The notes: generated by a model from the sequence alone, not told the origin. 9,570 nt of DNA from JBGOUJ01 sp041477005 (GCA_041477005.1 JBGOUJ010000276.1:1-9570), one strand, 5' to 3'; counted from the stretch's first letter, positions 1-7,542 are shown. Numbers and translations: made by a program.

Positions 1-917
1 GGAATGTTGTTGCCGGTCGCGCTGAACGTCGGCGCCTGAACATTGACCTGCCCTGGTGAGACAAAGAACATCGAGGCCGGCTGGTTGTTGATGTTGACGC
101 AGGTACACGCCAGACCCGCCGGCAGCTTGCCGTTCACCAGATCCGAACCCGTCACGGCCCGCGACGTGCCCGGTGAAGCAAGGTTTTGGCCAAAGATGCT
201 GATCAGCCCATTGCCCGATATCGTGGTGACAGACGGCCTGCTCAGGCCCGCCCCCACAATGCCTCCATCACTGATCGACGGCGGCGAGCCGCTCTCCCCT
301 GGGCAAGCTACAGAGACCCCCACGGTGGTGGTGTAGATGTTGTCTCCGGTGTTGTCGTTGTCGCCATTCGCCGCGTTGCCGGCTGCGGCGAAGATAATCG
401 TGCCGACGTCTGTGCTGGGCGCGGTCCAATCCACCGCCCACGTAGCGCCGTTTGTGGTTCCGAACTGGGTTCCCTGCAAAGTGTGCTCGGCAAACTGCGC
501 CCTGTCTGGCGCGCAAGGAGGCGGAAGACCCGTATTACAGATTACCTGGACGTTGTCGTCTACGGGCTGAAAGCTCCCCGCCCCGGTCCCCGGGCTGCTG
601 GCCACGCGCGCCGTCAGCTCGAAACCCCACCTCCGCTTGGTAGGGTCCGAAACGGCAACAGTGATGCGCTGCGTTTGCCCCGGTGTGTACGGACTTACCG
701 AAATGGACACGCCAGGACCGGGCCCCTTGTTCAAGCCCGCGCCGCCGCGATCGTGGCAGCCCGACTCCGAGCAATTCGATTCCCCCGGAAACGGTCCGCC
801 TGTTTTGAAAGGATCCGGTCCCTCGCTGTAAGACCAAACCACCACCGGGAGAGCCGCCGAGCAAAACACCAGCAGCCCGATTCGCGCCCGCCGTCTGTTT
901 GTCCTCTCGTTGTTCAC
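1..917 (-). CDS. Secreted choice-of-anchor V (reelin-like) protein with TIGR03437-type C-terminal domain, 3' partial
   Basis: One open frame runs from a GTG at 917 to the window edge (305 codons seen, no stop). It has no ATG start, so ATG-only gene finding misses it. GTG is chosen because an in-frame TAA lies at 929-927 and because it gives a good signal peptide: an Arg-rich start (TNRRRAR), then a hydrophobic run at residues 13-28. A C49-x4-C54-H55 motif follows. Residues about 60-200 resemble the choice-of-anchor V/reelin-like fold, with a WTAP element near 164-167 and an AGNAANGDNDNTGDNIYTTT stretch ending near 198. From about 225 the sequence matches the Solibacter C-terminal domain family TIGR03437 (IFGQNLASPG, then NNQPASMFFVSPGQVNVQAP). 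The product is probably exported, on the cell surface or released. Its function is unknown. The Cys-Cys-His motif is typical at the start of anchor V domains; heme binding is possible but not shown. The gene diverges from the copper ATPase gene. Family assignment is from memory of the motifs. Confidence 0.85.
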   Translation of the reverse strand, partial: MNNERTNRRRARIGLLVFCSAALPVVVWSYSEGPDPFKTGGPFPGESNCSESGCHDRGGAGLNKGPGPGVSISVSPYTPGQTQRITVAVSDPTKRRWGFELTARVASSPGTGAGSFQPVDDNVQVICNTGLPPPCAPDRAQFAEHTLQGTQFGTTNGATWAVDWTAPSTDVGTIIFAAAGNAANGDNDNTGDNIYTTTVGVSVACPGESGSPPSISDGGIVGAGLSRPSVTTISGNGLISIFGQNLASPGTSRAVTGSDLVNGKLPAGLACTCVNINNQPASMFFVSPGQVNVQAPTFSATGNNI

Positions 918-1048
918 TCTGTTGATTTAAACCCATCGACGTTCCGAATGTCGCGCCAGTGTCAACTCGCGGATCAGTTTTAACACCTACTAACAAAATA
1001 GGAATCTTCCTACCCGGACGTTATCATCAAATGGTCAGGTTTGCTCCC
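918..1048. promoter_or_regulatory. Divergent intergenic region between the secreted protein gene and the copper ATPase gene
   Basis: This 131-base gap must hold both divergent promoters. On the plus strand a TTAACA box (980-985, one mismatch to TTGACA) is visible, but no good -10 box sits 17 bases later. A TATCAT box at 1022-1027 resembles a -10 element and would start transcription near 1034, upstream of the ATG at 1049. On the minus strand there is a perfect TTGACA at 965-960, but I see no convincing -10 at normal spacing. The region also holds a dyad at 999-1012. Promoter positions are suggestions only. Confidence 0.4.
999..1012. promoter_or_regulatory. Inverted repeat TAGGAA-TC-TTCCTA, possible operator
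   Basis: Two perfect 6-base arms surround a 2-base centre, upstream of the copper ATPase start and just before a TATCAT box. A further CCTA at 986-989 could pair with TAGG at 999-1002. The position suits a metal-responsive operator. The sequence is not the CopY box (TACAnnTGTA), and its arms run opposite to the usual CueR dyad (TTCC...GGAA). No regulator gene lies nearby to support a pairing. Confidence 0.3.
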
Positions 1049-3331
1049 ATGACAATCCTCCAAGGCCCAACCGGCAAGACCGTGAAGGACCCCGTCTGCG
1101 GCATGGACGTTGACCCGGCCCGCGCCGCCGGAAGCTACGCCCACGCCGGGACCACCTACTATTTCTGCAGCCGCCATTGCCTGGAGAAGTTCCGCGCGCA
1201 AAAGGAGGCGCCGGCCCCAGCGGCGATGGCGGCCCCAGCGGCGGCGCCAGCCACCGCAGCCTCCGAGTACGTTTGCCCGATGCACCCGGAAGTCATCCGC
1301 GCCACGCCCGGCTCCTGCCCCATCTGCGGCATGGCGCTCGAGCCGCGCGTGGCGGCCGCGACGGCCCAAGCCAATCCCGAGTTGGCCGCCATGACCCGCC
1401 GCTTCTGGGTGAGCGCCGTCCTCACCGCCCCGCTTCTGCTCGCCATGTGGTTCGCTCACCTGCCGGCGTGGATCGATCTCGCCCTGGCCACGCCGGTCGT
1501 GGTCTGGGGCGGATGGCCGTTTTTTGAGCGCGGCTGGCAATCGATTCTCCACCGCAGCCTGAACATGTTTACCCTCATCGCCATCGGCACGGGGACGGCC
1601 TATGTCTACAGCTTGGCCGCCGCCCTTGCCCCGGGCGTCTTTCCCGTTTCCTTTCGCGATCACCACGGCGAAGTGGCGGTGTATTTCGAGGTCGCCGCGG
1701 CGATCACCACGCTCGTGCTGCTCGGTCAGGTGCTGGAGCTGCGCGCCCGCGGCCGCACTTCGGCCGCCATCCAGGCCCTGCTCGGCCTCGCCCCCAAAAC
1801 GGCGCGGCTGGTTGGCTCCGGCGGCGTGGAGGAAGATGTTCCACTCGATCGCGTACAGCGCGGCGACCGCCTCCGCGTTCGGCCGGGCGAGAAAGTGCCC
1901 GTCGATGGCAGCATCGTCGAAGGATCCAGCTCTGTCGATGAATCGTTCGTAACCGGCGAGCCCATCCCGGTCGAGAAAGGGCCGGGCGACCCGGTCACCG
2001 GCGGCACGATCAATGGCAAAGGCAGTTTCCTCTTCCAGGCCGAGCGCGTCGGCGCCGACACGCTGCTCGCCCAAATCGTCCGCCTGGTAGGCGAAGCCCA
2101 GCGCAGCCGCGCTCCCATCCAGCGTCTGGCGGACCGCGTCTCGCAGTACTTCGTCCCCGCCGTGGTCCTGGCCGCCGCCTTGACGTTCCTCGCCTGGAGC
2201 CTGCTCGGCCCCGAGCCGCGCCTGGCGCACGCCCTGGTCAACGCGGTGGCGGTGCTGATCATCGCCTGCCCCTGCGCCCTGGGCCTGGCCACTCCCATGT
2301 CGATCATGGTCGGAATCGGCCGCGGCGCCTCCGCCGGCGTGCTGATCAAGAACGCTGAGGCCCTGGAGCGCTTCGAAAAGGTGGACACCCTGGTGGTCGA
2401 CAAGACCGGCACACTCACTCAGGGCAAGCCGCGCCTGGTCTCGATCGTGGCCCTGGCCGATGAGTCTGAGCTGCTGCGCCTGGCTGCCTCGCTGGAGCGC
2501 GCGAGCGAGCATCCGCTCGCCGAAGCGATCGTCTCGGGCGCCCAGGCCCGGAGCCTGCCGCTCGCCCCCGCTGCCGAGTTCCACTCGGCGACGGGCAAAG
2601 GAGTGGTAGGCCGGGTCGAAGGCCGCGCCGTCGCCCTCGGCAACCACCGCCTGCTCGAAGACCTCGGCATCGATCCCGGGCCCCTGGCTGGGCAAGCCGC
2701 CAAGCTCCGCGAGCTCGGCCAGACGGTTCTCTTCGTGGCCCTCGATGGCAGGTGCGCCGGCCTTCTCGGCGTCGCCGATCCCATCAAGGATTCCACCGCC
2801 GAAGCGATTCAGGCCCTGCACCGCGAACATATCCGGGTGGTGATGGCCACCGGCGACAGCCGCGCGACCGCCCAAATCGTTGCCTCTTCGCTCGGCCTCG
2901 ACGAGGTAGAGGCCGAGGTGCTCCCCGACCAGAAGGGCGCGGTGGTGAAGCGGCTGCAGTCGCAGGGCCGCGTGGTGGCCATGGCCGGCGACGGCATCAA
3001 CGACGCCCCCGCTCTCGCCCAAGCTGACGTCGGGATCGCCATGGGCGCCGGCGCCGACGTGGCCATCGAATCCGCCGCCGTCACCCTGGTGAAGGGTGAT
3101 CTGCGCGGCATCGTCCGCGCCCGCCGCCTGAGCCGCGCCGTCATGCGCAACATCCGCCAGAATCTCTTCTTCGCGTTCGTCTACAATATCCTGGGCGTCC
3201 CGATCGCCGCCGGCGCGCTCTACCCGGTCTTCGGCATCCTGCTCAGCCCGATCCTCGCCGGCGCCGCCATGAGCTTCAGCTCGGTATCGGTGATAAGCAA
3301 CGCGCTGCGCCTTCGAAAGGCGGCGCTGTAG
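1049..3331 (+). CDS. copA: Cu(+)-exporting P1B-type ATPase with YHS and heavy-metal-binding N-terminal domains
   Basis: An inner-membrane pump that uses ATP to move monovalent copper (possibly silver) out of the cytoplasm; 760 residues from this start. The N-terminus has a YHS domain (KDPVCGMDVD, residues 13-22, then C40 and C44) and a heavy-metal-binding domain (CPMHP at 76-80, CPIC at 90-93), joined by an Ala/Pro-rich linker. No HMA (GMxCxxC) domain is present. P-type motifs are complete: TGE in the actuator domain, CPC at 407-409 in the membrane, DKTGTLT with the phosphorylated Asp451, the SEHP signature (H488-P489) and GDGINDAP from G647. The C-terminal helices carry YN...P and MSFSS, typical of the Cu(+) P1B-1 class. 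The frame extends upstream to ATGs at 959 and 1031. I chose 1049 because conserved sequence begins just after it, an AGG precedes it at 1036-1038, and the 999-1012 dyad and TATCAT box then lie outside the gene. The 1031 start remains possible. No copper chaperone or CueR/CopY gene is adjacent. Confidence 0.93.
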   Translation: MTILQGPTGKTVKDPVCGMDVDPARAAGSYAHAGTTYYFCSRHCLEKFRAQKEAPAPAAMAAPAAAPATAASEYVCPMHPEVIRATPGSCPICGMALEPRVAAATAQANPELAAMTRRFWVSAVLTAPLLLAMWFAHLPAWIDLALATPVVVWGGWPFFERGWQSILHRSLNMFTLIAIGTGTAYVYSLAAALAPGVFPVSFRDHHGEVAVYFEVAAAITTLVLLGQVLELRARGRTSAAIQALLGLAPKTARLVGSGGVEEDVPLDRVQRGDRLRVRPGEKVPVDGSIVEGSSSVDESFVTGEPIPVEKGPGDPVTGGTINGKGSFLFQAERVGADTLLAQIVRLVGEAQRSRAPIQRLADRVSQYFVPAVVLAAALTFLAWSLLGPEPRLAHALVNAVAVLIIACPCALGLATPMSIMVGIGRGASAGVLIKNAEALERFEKVDTLVVDKTGTLTQGKPRLVSIVALADESELLRLAASLERASEHPLAEAIVSGAQARSLPLAPAAEFHSATGKGVVGRVEGRAVALGNHRLLEDLGIDPGPLAGQAAKLRELGQTVLFVALDGRCAGLLGVADPIKDSTAEAIQALHREHIRVVMATGDSRATAQIVASSLGLDEVEAEVLPDQKGAVVKRLQSQGRVVAMAGDGINDAPALAQADVGIAMGAGADVAIESAAVTLVKGDLRGIVRARRLSRAVMRNIRQNLFFAFVYNILGVPIAAGALYPVFGILLSPILAGAAMSFSSVSVISNALRLRKAAL

Positions 3332-3359
3332 GATACGGCCGGCCGCATCGATCACGTCT

Positions 3360-3378
3360 CGGCCGGCCCCGCCGGCCG
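3360..3378 (+). terminator. Strong GC hairpin 28 bases after the copA stop, no T-run
   Basis: A perfect 8-base stem, CGGCCGGC (3360-3367) with GCCGGCCG (3371-3378), closes a CCC loop. Its place just after copA suits a transcript end or 3'-stabilising structure. The following bases (GCGGCTCTTCG) are not T-rich, so intrinsic termination is uncertain. The structure would form on either strand and could also stop mfd read-through. Confidence 0.4.
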
Positions 3379-3533
3379 GCGGCTCTTCGTCTGCGCCCTC
3401 GGCAGTCGCAAGGAACACGTTTCAGAGGACTTGGAGTCTTGGGTGCCAGATAAGCAAGCGTCTGGCGGGCCTTGCTAGCCCGGCCGCTTACCCACGGATT
3501 CCCCCGAGGAGGCAGAAAAACTTTCTTGTTTGC

Positions 3534-3558
3534 TTTGCGTTCTTTGCGCCTTTGCGCG
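3534..3558. repeat. Degenerate TTTGCG phrase repeat
   Basis: The hexamer TTTGCG occurs three times at 8-9 base spacing (3534, 3543, 3551) inside a T/C/G phrase that runs on to about 3590. Similar 'ctttgcg' phrases recur between genes in several large bacterial genomes and are often mis-annotated as short proteins with an FAQRRKERK-like peptide, which can be read on the minus strand here. The family resemblance is from memory and was not searched. Confidence 0.45.
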
Positions 3559-3647
3559 AAATCTTCCGGTCCCTTCGATTCCTTCATGGCTTCTTGCGGG
3601 CACGGCTCGGAATGCGTATTGTCGTCCGGTGTTTTGCCGGCCGCGGT

Positions 3648-6600
3648 TTATTTCACTATCGCGCCCTCCGCGGCGGCCTCCTGCCGGAGGCGGGACAGCA
3701 GGTCTTTCACCGCGGCGATGGTCTCGGCGGCGGCGCCGTTGACGGGGAATTTCAGCACGCCGGCGGGGCTGAACTCGACGCCGGGGGTGGAGGCGACGAA
3801 GCTCATCAGTTTTTGCGGGTCGACGGCGGCGCCTTCGTTGAACTTCACCGAGATGCGGTCGTGGCGGCGGTCGATGGCTTCCACCTTCATCCGCTCGGCG
3901 AGCATCTTCAGGCCGGCGTATTCCATCAGGTTGGCGACGCCTTCCGGCAGCGGGCCGTAGCGGTCTTCGAGCTCCTGGCGGATCTTCTGGCGCTCCTCGT
4001 CGCTCTGAACCCCGGCAATGCGCTTGTAAGTGCGCAGGCGCTGGTTCTCCTCGGGGATGTAGTCGGGCGGGATGCGAATGTCCAGGTGCAGGTTGATCGA
4101 GACCGGTCCGGAGACGGCGACCTGCTCGCCGCGCAGCTCCCGAACGGCCGAGTCGAGCATCTGGCAATACATTTCGAACCCGACGGCGGAGATGTGGCCG
4201 TGCTGCTCGCCGCCGAGCAGGTTGCCGGCGCCGCGCAGCTCCAGGTCGAGGGCGGCGATCTTGAAGCCGGCGCCCAGCTCGCTGAACTCCTTGAGGGCGG
4301 CCAGGCGCTTCTTGGCCAGCGGGGTCAGCTCGGCGTCCTCGGGGATCAGCAGGTACGCATACGCCCGGCGGTTCGAGCGGCCCACGCGGCCCCGCAACTG
4401 GTAGAGCTCGGAAAGGCCGAGGCGGTCGGCCCGGTTGATGATGATGGTATTGGCCAGCGGTATATCGAGGCCGTTTTCGACGATGGTGGTCGAGAGCAGG
4501 ATGTCGTACTCATGGCGCATGAACTTGAGCATGATCTTCTCCAGCTCGCTCTCAGCCATCTGGCCGTGGCCGACGCCGATGCGGGCCGCCGGGACGAGCT
4601 GCTGCACCAGCGAGGCGATCGACCAGATCGTCTCCACGCGGTTGTGGACGAAGAAAACCTGGCCGCCGCGGCTCAGCTCCTGCTCGATGGCGGTGCGCAC
4701 GAGCTGCTCGCTGAAGGGCGCCACGACGGTTTGGATGGCCAGACGGTCCTTGGGCGGCGTCTCGATCACCGACATGTCGCGCAGGCCCACCAGGGACATG
4801 TGGAGCGTGCGGGGAATGGGCGTGGCGGTCAGGGTCAGCACGTCGATCCCTTTGCTGAGCTGCTTCAGCCGCTCCTTGTGCTTGACGCCGAAGCGTTGCT
4901 CCTCGTCGACCACCAGCAGGCCCAGATCGCGGAAGAGGACGTCGGCGGAGAGCAGCCGGTGGGTGCCGATCAGGATGTCGATTTTGCCGTCGGCCGCCTC
5001 GGCCAGGATCTGCTTGATCTCGCGCGGCGAACGGAAGCGGCTGAGCATCTCGACGCGAACCGGGAACGGCGCGAAGCGCTGCTTGAAGGTCTCGAAGTGC
5101 TGGAAGGCGAGGACGGTGGTGGGGGTAAGGATGGCGACCTGCCTGCCGTCGCCGAGGGCCTTGAAGGCGGCGCGCATGGCCACCTCGGTCTTACCAAATC
5201 CTACGTCGCCGCAAACCAGGCGGTCCATCGGGCTTTCCGACTCCATGTCGCGCTTGATCTCCCGGACGGTGGTGAGCTGGTCGTCGGTTTCGGTGAACTC
5301 GAAGGCGTCTTCGAACTCCCGCTGCCAGTTGGAGTCGGCTGAAAAGCGGAAGCCGGGGGCCAGTTTGCGCTCGGCGTAGAGGCGGAGCAGCTCTTCGGCC
5401 ATGTCGCGCATGCGGGCCTTGATCCGCGACTTGGTGCGGCCCCAGGTCGCGCCTCCGAGGCGATCGAGCTGGGGGTGTGCGCCCTCGGTCGAGCGGTATT
5501 TCTGCACCAGGTCGAGGCGGGAGAGTGGAACATAAAGTTTGGCGTTGTCGGCGTATTCCAGGAGCATGAATTCCTCGGCCTGGCCGTCGGAGCCGATCTG
5601 CTGCATGCCGCCGTAGCGGCCGATGCCGTGCTCGACGTGGACAACGTAATCGCCGGACTGAAGGTCCTGGAAATCGGAGAGGAAAGTCGAAAGGCGCGAC
5701 TTCGAGGTCTGCGGCCGCGAAACGAACTCGGAGACCTCGAACAGGTCGTCGGAGCCGTAGACCGCGAGCTTTGAATCGACGAAAAGCGCGCCCCGGCGGA
5801 CCGCGCCCTGCAGCAGTGTGACGCTCGAGACCTCGCCGGCCAGGTAGGCCTTCTCTTCGAGGTAGCGGGTGGCGGCCGAGGAGGGGTCTTTGAGGCCGAG
5901 CTGAAAGCCGACGCGGTACTCGTTGAAGATGTCGGCCAGGCGCTCCACCTCGCCCGCCGAAGCGCCGAAGAAGACGGCGCGCCAGCCCTCGCTGATCTGC
6001 GATTGGAGCTCGCGCATGCACTGCGGCATGTTGCCCTGGAAACGGGTGGTGGGCCGGGTGGAGAAGTGGTGGCTCACTGCGCCGGGATCCAGGCCGAGCT
6101 CCTCTAAAGAGATTTCCGGGAAGGGCGCGGCGCGGGTGAGCCACTCCTCTGGATGCCAGTAATAAGTGGAGGGCGGCGCGGCTTCCTCGCCGGCGCGGGC
6201 GCGGGCGGCTTCGAGCTGCTCCCAGAACTTTTCGGCGGCCGGCAGAACGCCTGATTTCTCGTCGAAGACCAGTATGGCTTCCGGAAGCAGGTCCAGGAGC
6301 GAGCCGGCGCGAGGAGTGTCCTCCCGAACCGGATGCTCCGCCAGCGGCAGCAGCAGGACTTCCTCCACGGTCATCACCGAGCGCTGGGACTCGACGTCGA
6401 AGCGCCGGATGGACTCGATTTGGTCCCCGAAAAACTCGATGCGGGCGGGGCGGGGATTCTCGGGCGAGTAGGCGTCCAGGATGCCCCCCCGCACGGAGTA
6501 TTGTCCGACCATCTCGACCGGCTCGTGCCGCTCGTAGCCCAGGCGATCGAGTTCGGAGACGACCAGCTCGAGCGACATCTCCTCGCCGCGACGGAGCGTG

Positions 6601-7055
6601 CAGGCCAGGCTGCGGTAGAACTCCGGCGTTTCGAGCTTCATCAAGGCAGCGGGGATGGAGGTCATCACCACAGGCGCCCGCTCGGTCGCCAGGCGCCACA
6701 GACCTATGGCGCGCTTCTCGCTGATATCCGGGTGCGGAGCCAGGGGGTCGTAAGGGGAGACATCGAGGGCCGGCAAGGCCAGCGGGCCGGCGTCTCGCTC
6801 GGAAAACAGCAGGCGGTAGAAGGTCTGAACGACTTCGGCCAAAGCATCCAGCTCTTTGTTGGACGCAACAAGAAGAAGAATCGGCCGGGCTACGGCCTGG
6901 TAGAGCAGGACCGAGAGGAGGGCACGAGCTGTCCCAACCAATCCCGACAATTGTAGTTTATCTTTGGATTTCTTTCTAGTGGAGTTAACAGCCGCCTGGA
7001 AGCTGGGAAGTCGCTCCAGCTCCAGGAACAGGTCGCGGACAAACGGCAGGGTCAA
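3648..7055 (-). CDS. mfd: Transcription-repair coupling factor Mfd
   Basis: Mfd removes RNA polymerase stalled at DNA lesions and recruits UvrA for nucleotide excision repair. The 1135 residues match the usual length (E. coli 1148). Residues up to about 350 form the UvrB-like region. The RNA polymerase interaction domain (CarD-like) starts near 470 with YVVHVEHGIGRYGG. The RecG-like translocase has Walker A GDVGFGKTE (616-624, Lys622), the DEEQ box (717-720), TATPIPRT, and QLRGRVGR (886-893) preceded by ENGLDIP. The C-terminal domain is present up to the TAA at 3650-3648. All motor motifs are intact. The start is a TTG at 7055-7053 that overlaps the rfaE2 stop (TTGA). No strong Shine-Dalgarno precedes it, so ribosomes probably pass directly from rfaE2. 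Long frames on the opposite strand are shadows. Confidence 0.97.
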   Translation of the reverse strand: MTLPFVRDLFLELERLPSFQAAVNSTRKKSKDKLQLSGLVGTARALLSVLLYQAVARPILLLVASNKELDALAEVVQTFYRLLFSERDAGPLALPALDVSPYDPLAPHPDISEKRAIGLWRLATERAPVVMTSIPAALMKLETPEFYRSLACTLRRGEEMSLELVVSELDRLGYERHEPVEMVGQYSVRGGILDAYSPENPRPARIEFFGDQIESIRRFDVESQRSVMTVEEVLLLPLAEHPVREDTPRAGSLLDLLPEAILVFDEKSGVLPAAEKFWEQLEAARARAGEEAAPPSTYYWHPEEWLTRAAPFPEISLEELGLDPGAVSHHFSTRPTTRFQGNMPQCMRELQSQISEGWRAVFFGASAGEVERLADIFNEYRVGFQLGLKDPSSAATRYLEEKAYLAGEVSSVTLLQGAVRRGALFVDSKLAVYGSDDLFEVSEFVSRPQTSKSRLSTFLSDFQDLQSGDYVVHVEHGIGRYGGMQQIGSDGQAEEFMLLEYADNAKLYVPLSRLDLVQKYRSTEGAHPQLDRLGGATWGRTKSRIKARMRDMAEELLRLYAERKLAPGFRFSADSNWQREFEDAFEFTETDDQLTTVREIKRDMESESPMDRLVCGDVGFGKTEVAMRAAFKALGDGRQVAILTPTTVLAFQHFETFKQRFAPFPVRVEMLSRFRSPREIKQILAEAADGKIDILIGTHRLLSADVLFRDLGLLVVDEEQRFGVKHKERLKQLSKGIDVLTLTATPIPRTLHMSLVGLRDMSVIETPPKDRLAIQTVVAPFSEQLVRTAIEQELSRGGQVFFVHNRVETIWSIASLVQQLVPAARIGVGHGQMAESELEKIMLKFMRHEYDILLSTTIVENGLDIPLANTIIINRADRLGLSELYQLRGRVGRSNRRAYAYLLIPEDAELTPLAKKRLAALKEFSELGAGFKIAALDLELRGAGNLLGGEQHGHISAVGFEMYCQMLDSAVRELRGEQVAVSGPVSINLHLDIRIPPDYIPEENQRLRTYKRIAGVQSDEERQKIRQELEDRYGPLPEGVANLMEYAGLKMLAERMKVEAIDRRHDRISVKFNEGAAVDPQKLMSFVASTPGVEFSPAGVLKFPVNGAAAETIAAVKDLLSRLRQEAAAEGAIVK

Positions 7056-7525
7056 GGCGGCAGGTCCAGAACTATATTTACTATATCTGTAGTTGAAAAC
7101 CCGAGCTCCAATGGCAGCGCCCGTACCTCGCCGCCGGCTTCCTCGACGATTTCCCGTCCGGCGATCCAGTGGGACCAGTCGGCCCCTTTCACCAGCACGT
7201 CCGGCAGCAGCAGTGCCAGCAGCTCGCAGGGCGTCTCTTCGTCGAAGATCGTCACGGCATCGACGGCGTCGAGCGACGCGAGGATCTCGGCCCGCTCGGC
7301 CTCGGGCAGGACCGGCCGGGCGGGTCCCTTGAGGTGGCGCACGCTCGAGTCGCTATTGATGGCCACGACCAGGCGGTCGCCGAGGGTCTTGGCCGCTTCG
7401 AGCAAGCGAACGTGGCCGGGATGGAGCAGGTCGTAGCAGCCGTTGGTGAAAACCACTTTCTCGCCGTTTTGTTTCCACTGGCGTCGCTGGAGAACCAGTG
7501 CGAGGCGGTCGAGGACGGAACCCAT
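7052..7525 (-). CDS. rfaE2: D-glycero-beta-D-manno-heptose 1-phosphate adenylyltransferase (ADP-heptose synthase domain)
   Basis: A cytoplasmic nucleotidyltransferase that joins AMP from ATP to heptose 1-phosphate, giving the ADP-heptose precursor of the lipopolysaccharide inner core. At 157 residues it is the stand-alone adenylyltransferase; in E. coli this is the C-terminal half of the HldE fusion. The cytidylyltransferase-like nucleotide-binding motif is TNGCYDLLHPGHV (27-39, usually TNGCFDILHPGHV). It is followed by NSDSSV, LPDVLVKGADW (107-117) and FSTTDIV (143-149), all expected for the family. The ATG at 7525 is supported by a GGA nine bases upstream and by alignment of the motifs. A TAAGAT box lies further upstream and could be a -10 element. 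The stop overlaps the mfd start by four bases. The heptose kinase partner (rfaE1) is not in the window. A glycerol-3-phosphate cytidylyltransferase is the main alternative, less likely given the C-terminal motifs. Confidence 0.92.
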   Translation of the reverse strand: MGSVLDRLALVLQRRQWKQNGEKVVFTNGCYDLLHPGHVRLLEAAKTLGDRLVVAINSDSSVRHLKGPARPVLPEAERAEILASLDAVDAVTIFDEETPCELLALLLPDVLVKGADWSHWIAGREIVEEAGGEVRALPLELGFSTTDIVNIVLDLPP

Positions 7526-7542
7526 GGAAGTTCCATCTTAAC

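Larger units (their letters stand above)
3332..3647. other. Gene-free stretch between the convergent copA and mfd genes
   Basis: No credible coding sequence is seen here. Two short frames that cross it have no recognisable protein and overlap repeat-like sequence. It holds a CGGCCGGCCG palindrome at 3336-3345, the strong GC hairpin at 3360-3378, a weaker stem (GCCAGA at 3445-3450 with TCTGGC at 3461-3466, 10-base loop) and the TTTGCG phrase repeat at 3534-3558. Since copA and mfd converge here, terminators on both strands are expected. No hairpin plus T-run is visible downstream of the mfd stop. Confidence 0.7.

Noticed and set aside
960..965. Perfect TTGACA on the minus strand as the promoter of the secreted protein gene
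   Set aside because: No -10-like hexamer lies 15-19 bases downstream, so I do not call a promoter there by itself.
186..983. 265-codon plus-strand frame at the left edge
   Set aside because: It is an Arg/Pro-rich shadow of the secreted protein gene on the other strand.
535..996. 153-codon minus-strand frame with ATG start near the left edge
   Set aside because: It overlaps the GTG-start secreted protein in another frame, and only the latter has a signal peptide and recognised domains.
1010..3418. 802-codon minus-strand open frame opposite copA
   Set aside because: It is a high-GC shadow of the ATPase gene. Its translation is rich in Gly, Asp, His and Gln runs and has no domain, while the plus strand carries a complete P-type ATPase.
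3445..3466. GCCAGA/TCTGGC stem with AAGCAAGC in its loop, considered as an RNA element or tRNA arm
   Set aside because: It is a single short stem with a long loop and no other arms, so it may arise by chance in this GC-rich gap.
3276..3587. 103-codon minus-strand frame with an FAQRRKERK-like peptide
   Set aside because: The peptide is the translation of the TTTGCG phrase repeat, and the frame runs into the copA 3' end. It looks like a typical spurious prediction.
3552..5342. 596-codon plus-strand open frame opposite mfd
   Set aside because: It mirrors the conserved mfd codons, and its translation is a leucine/alanine/aspartate-rich shadow without motifs.
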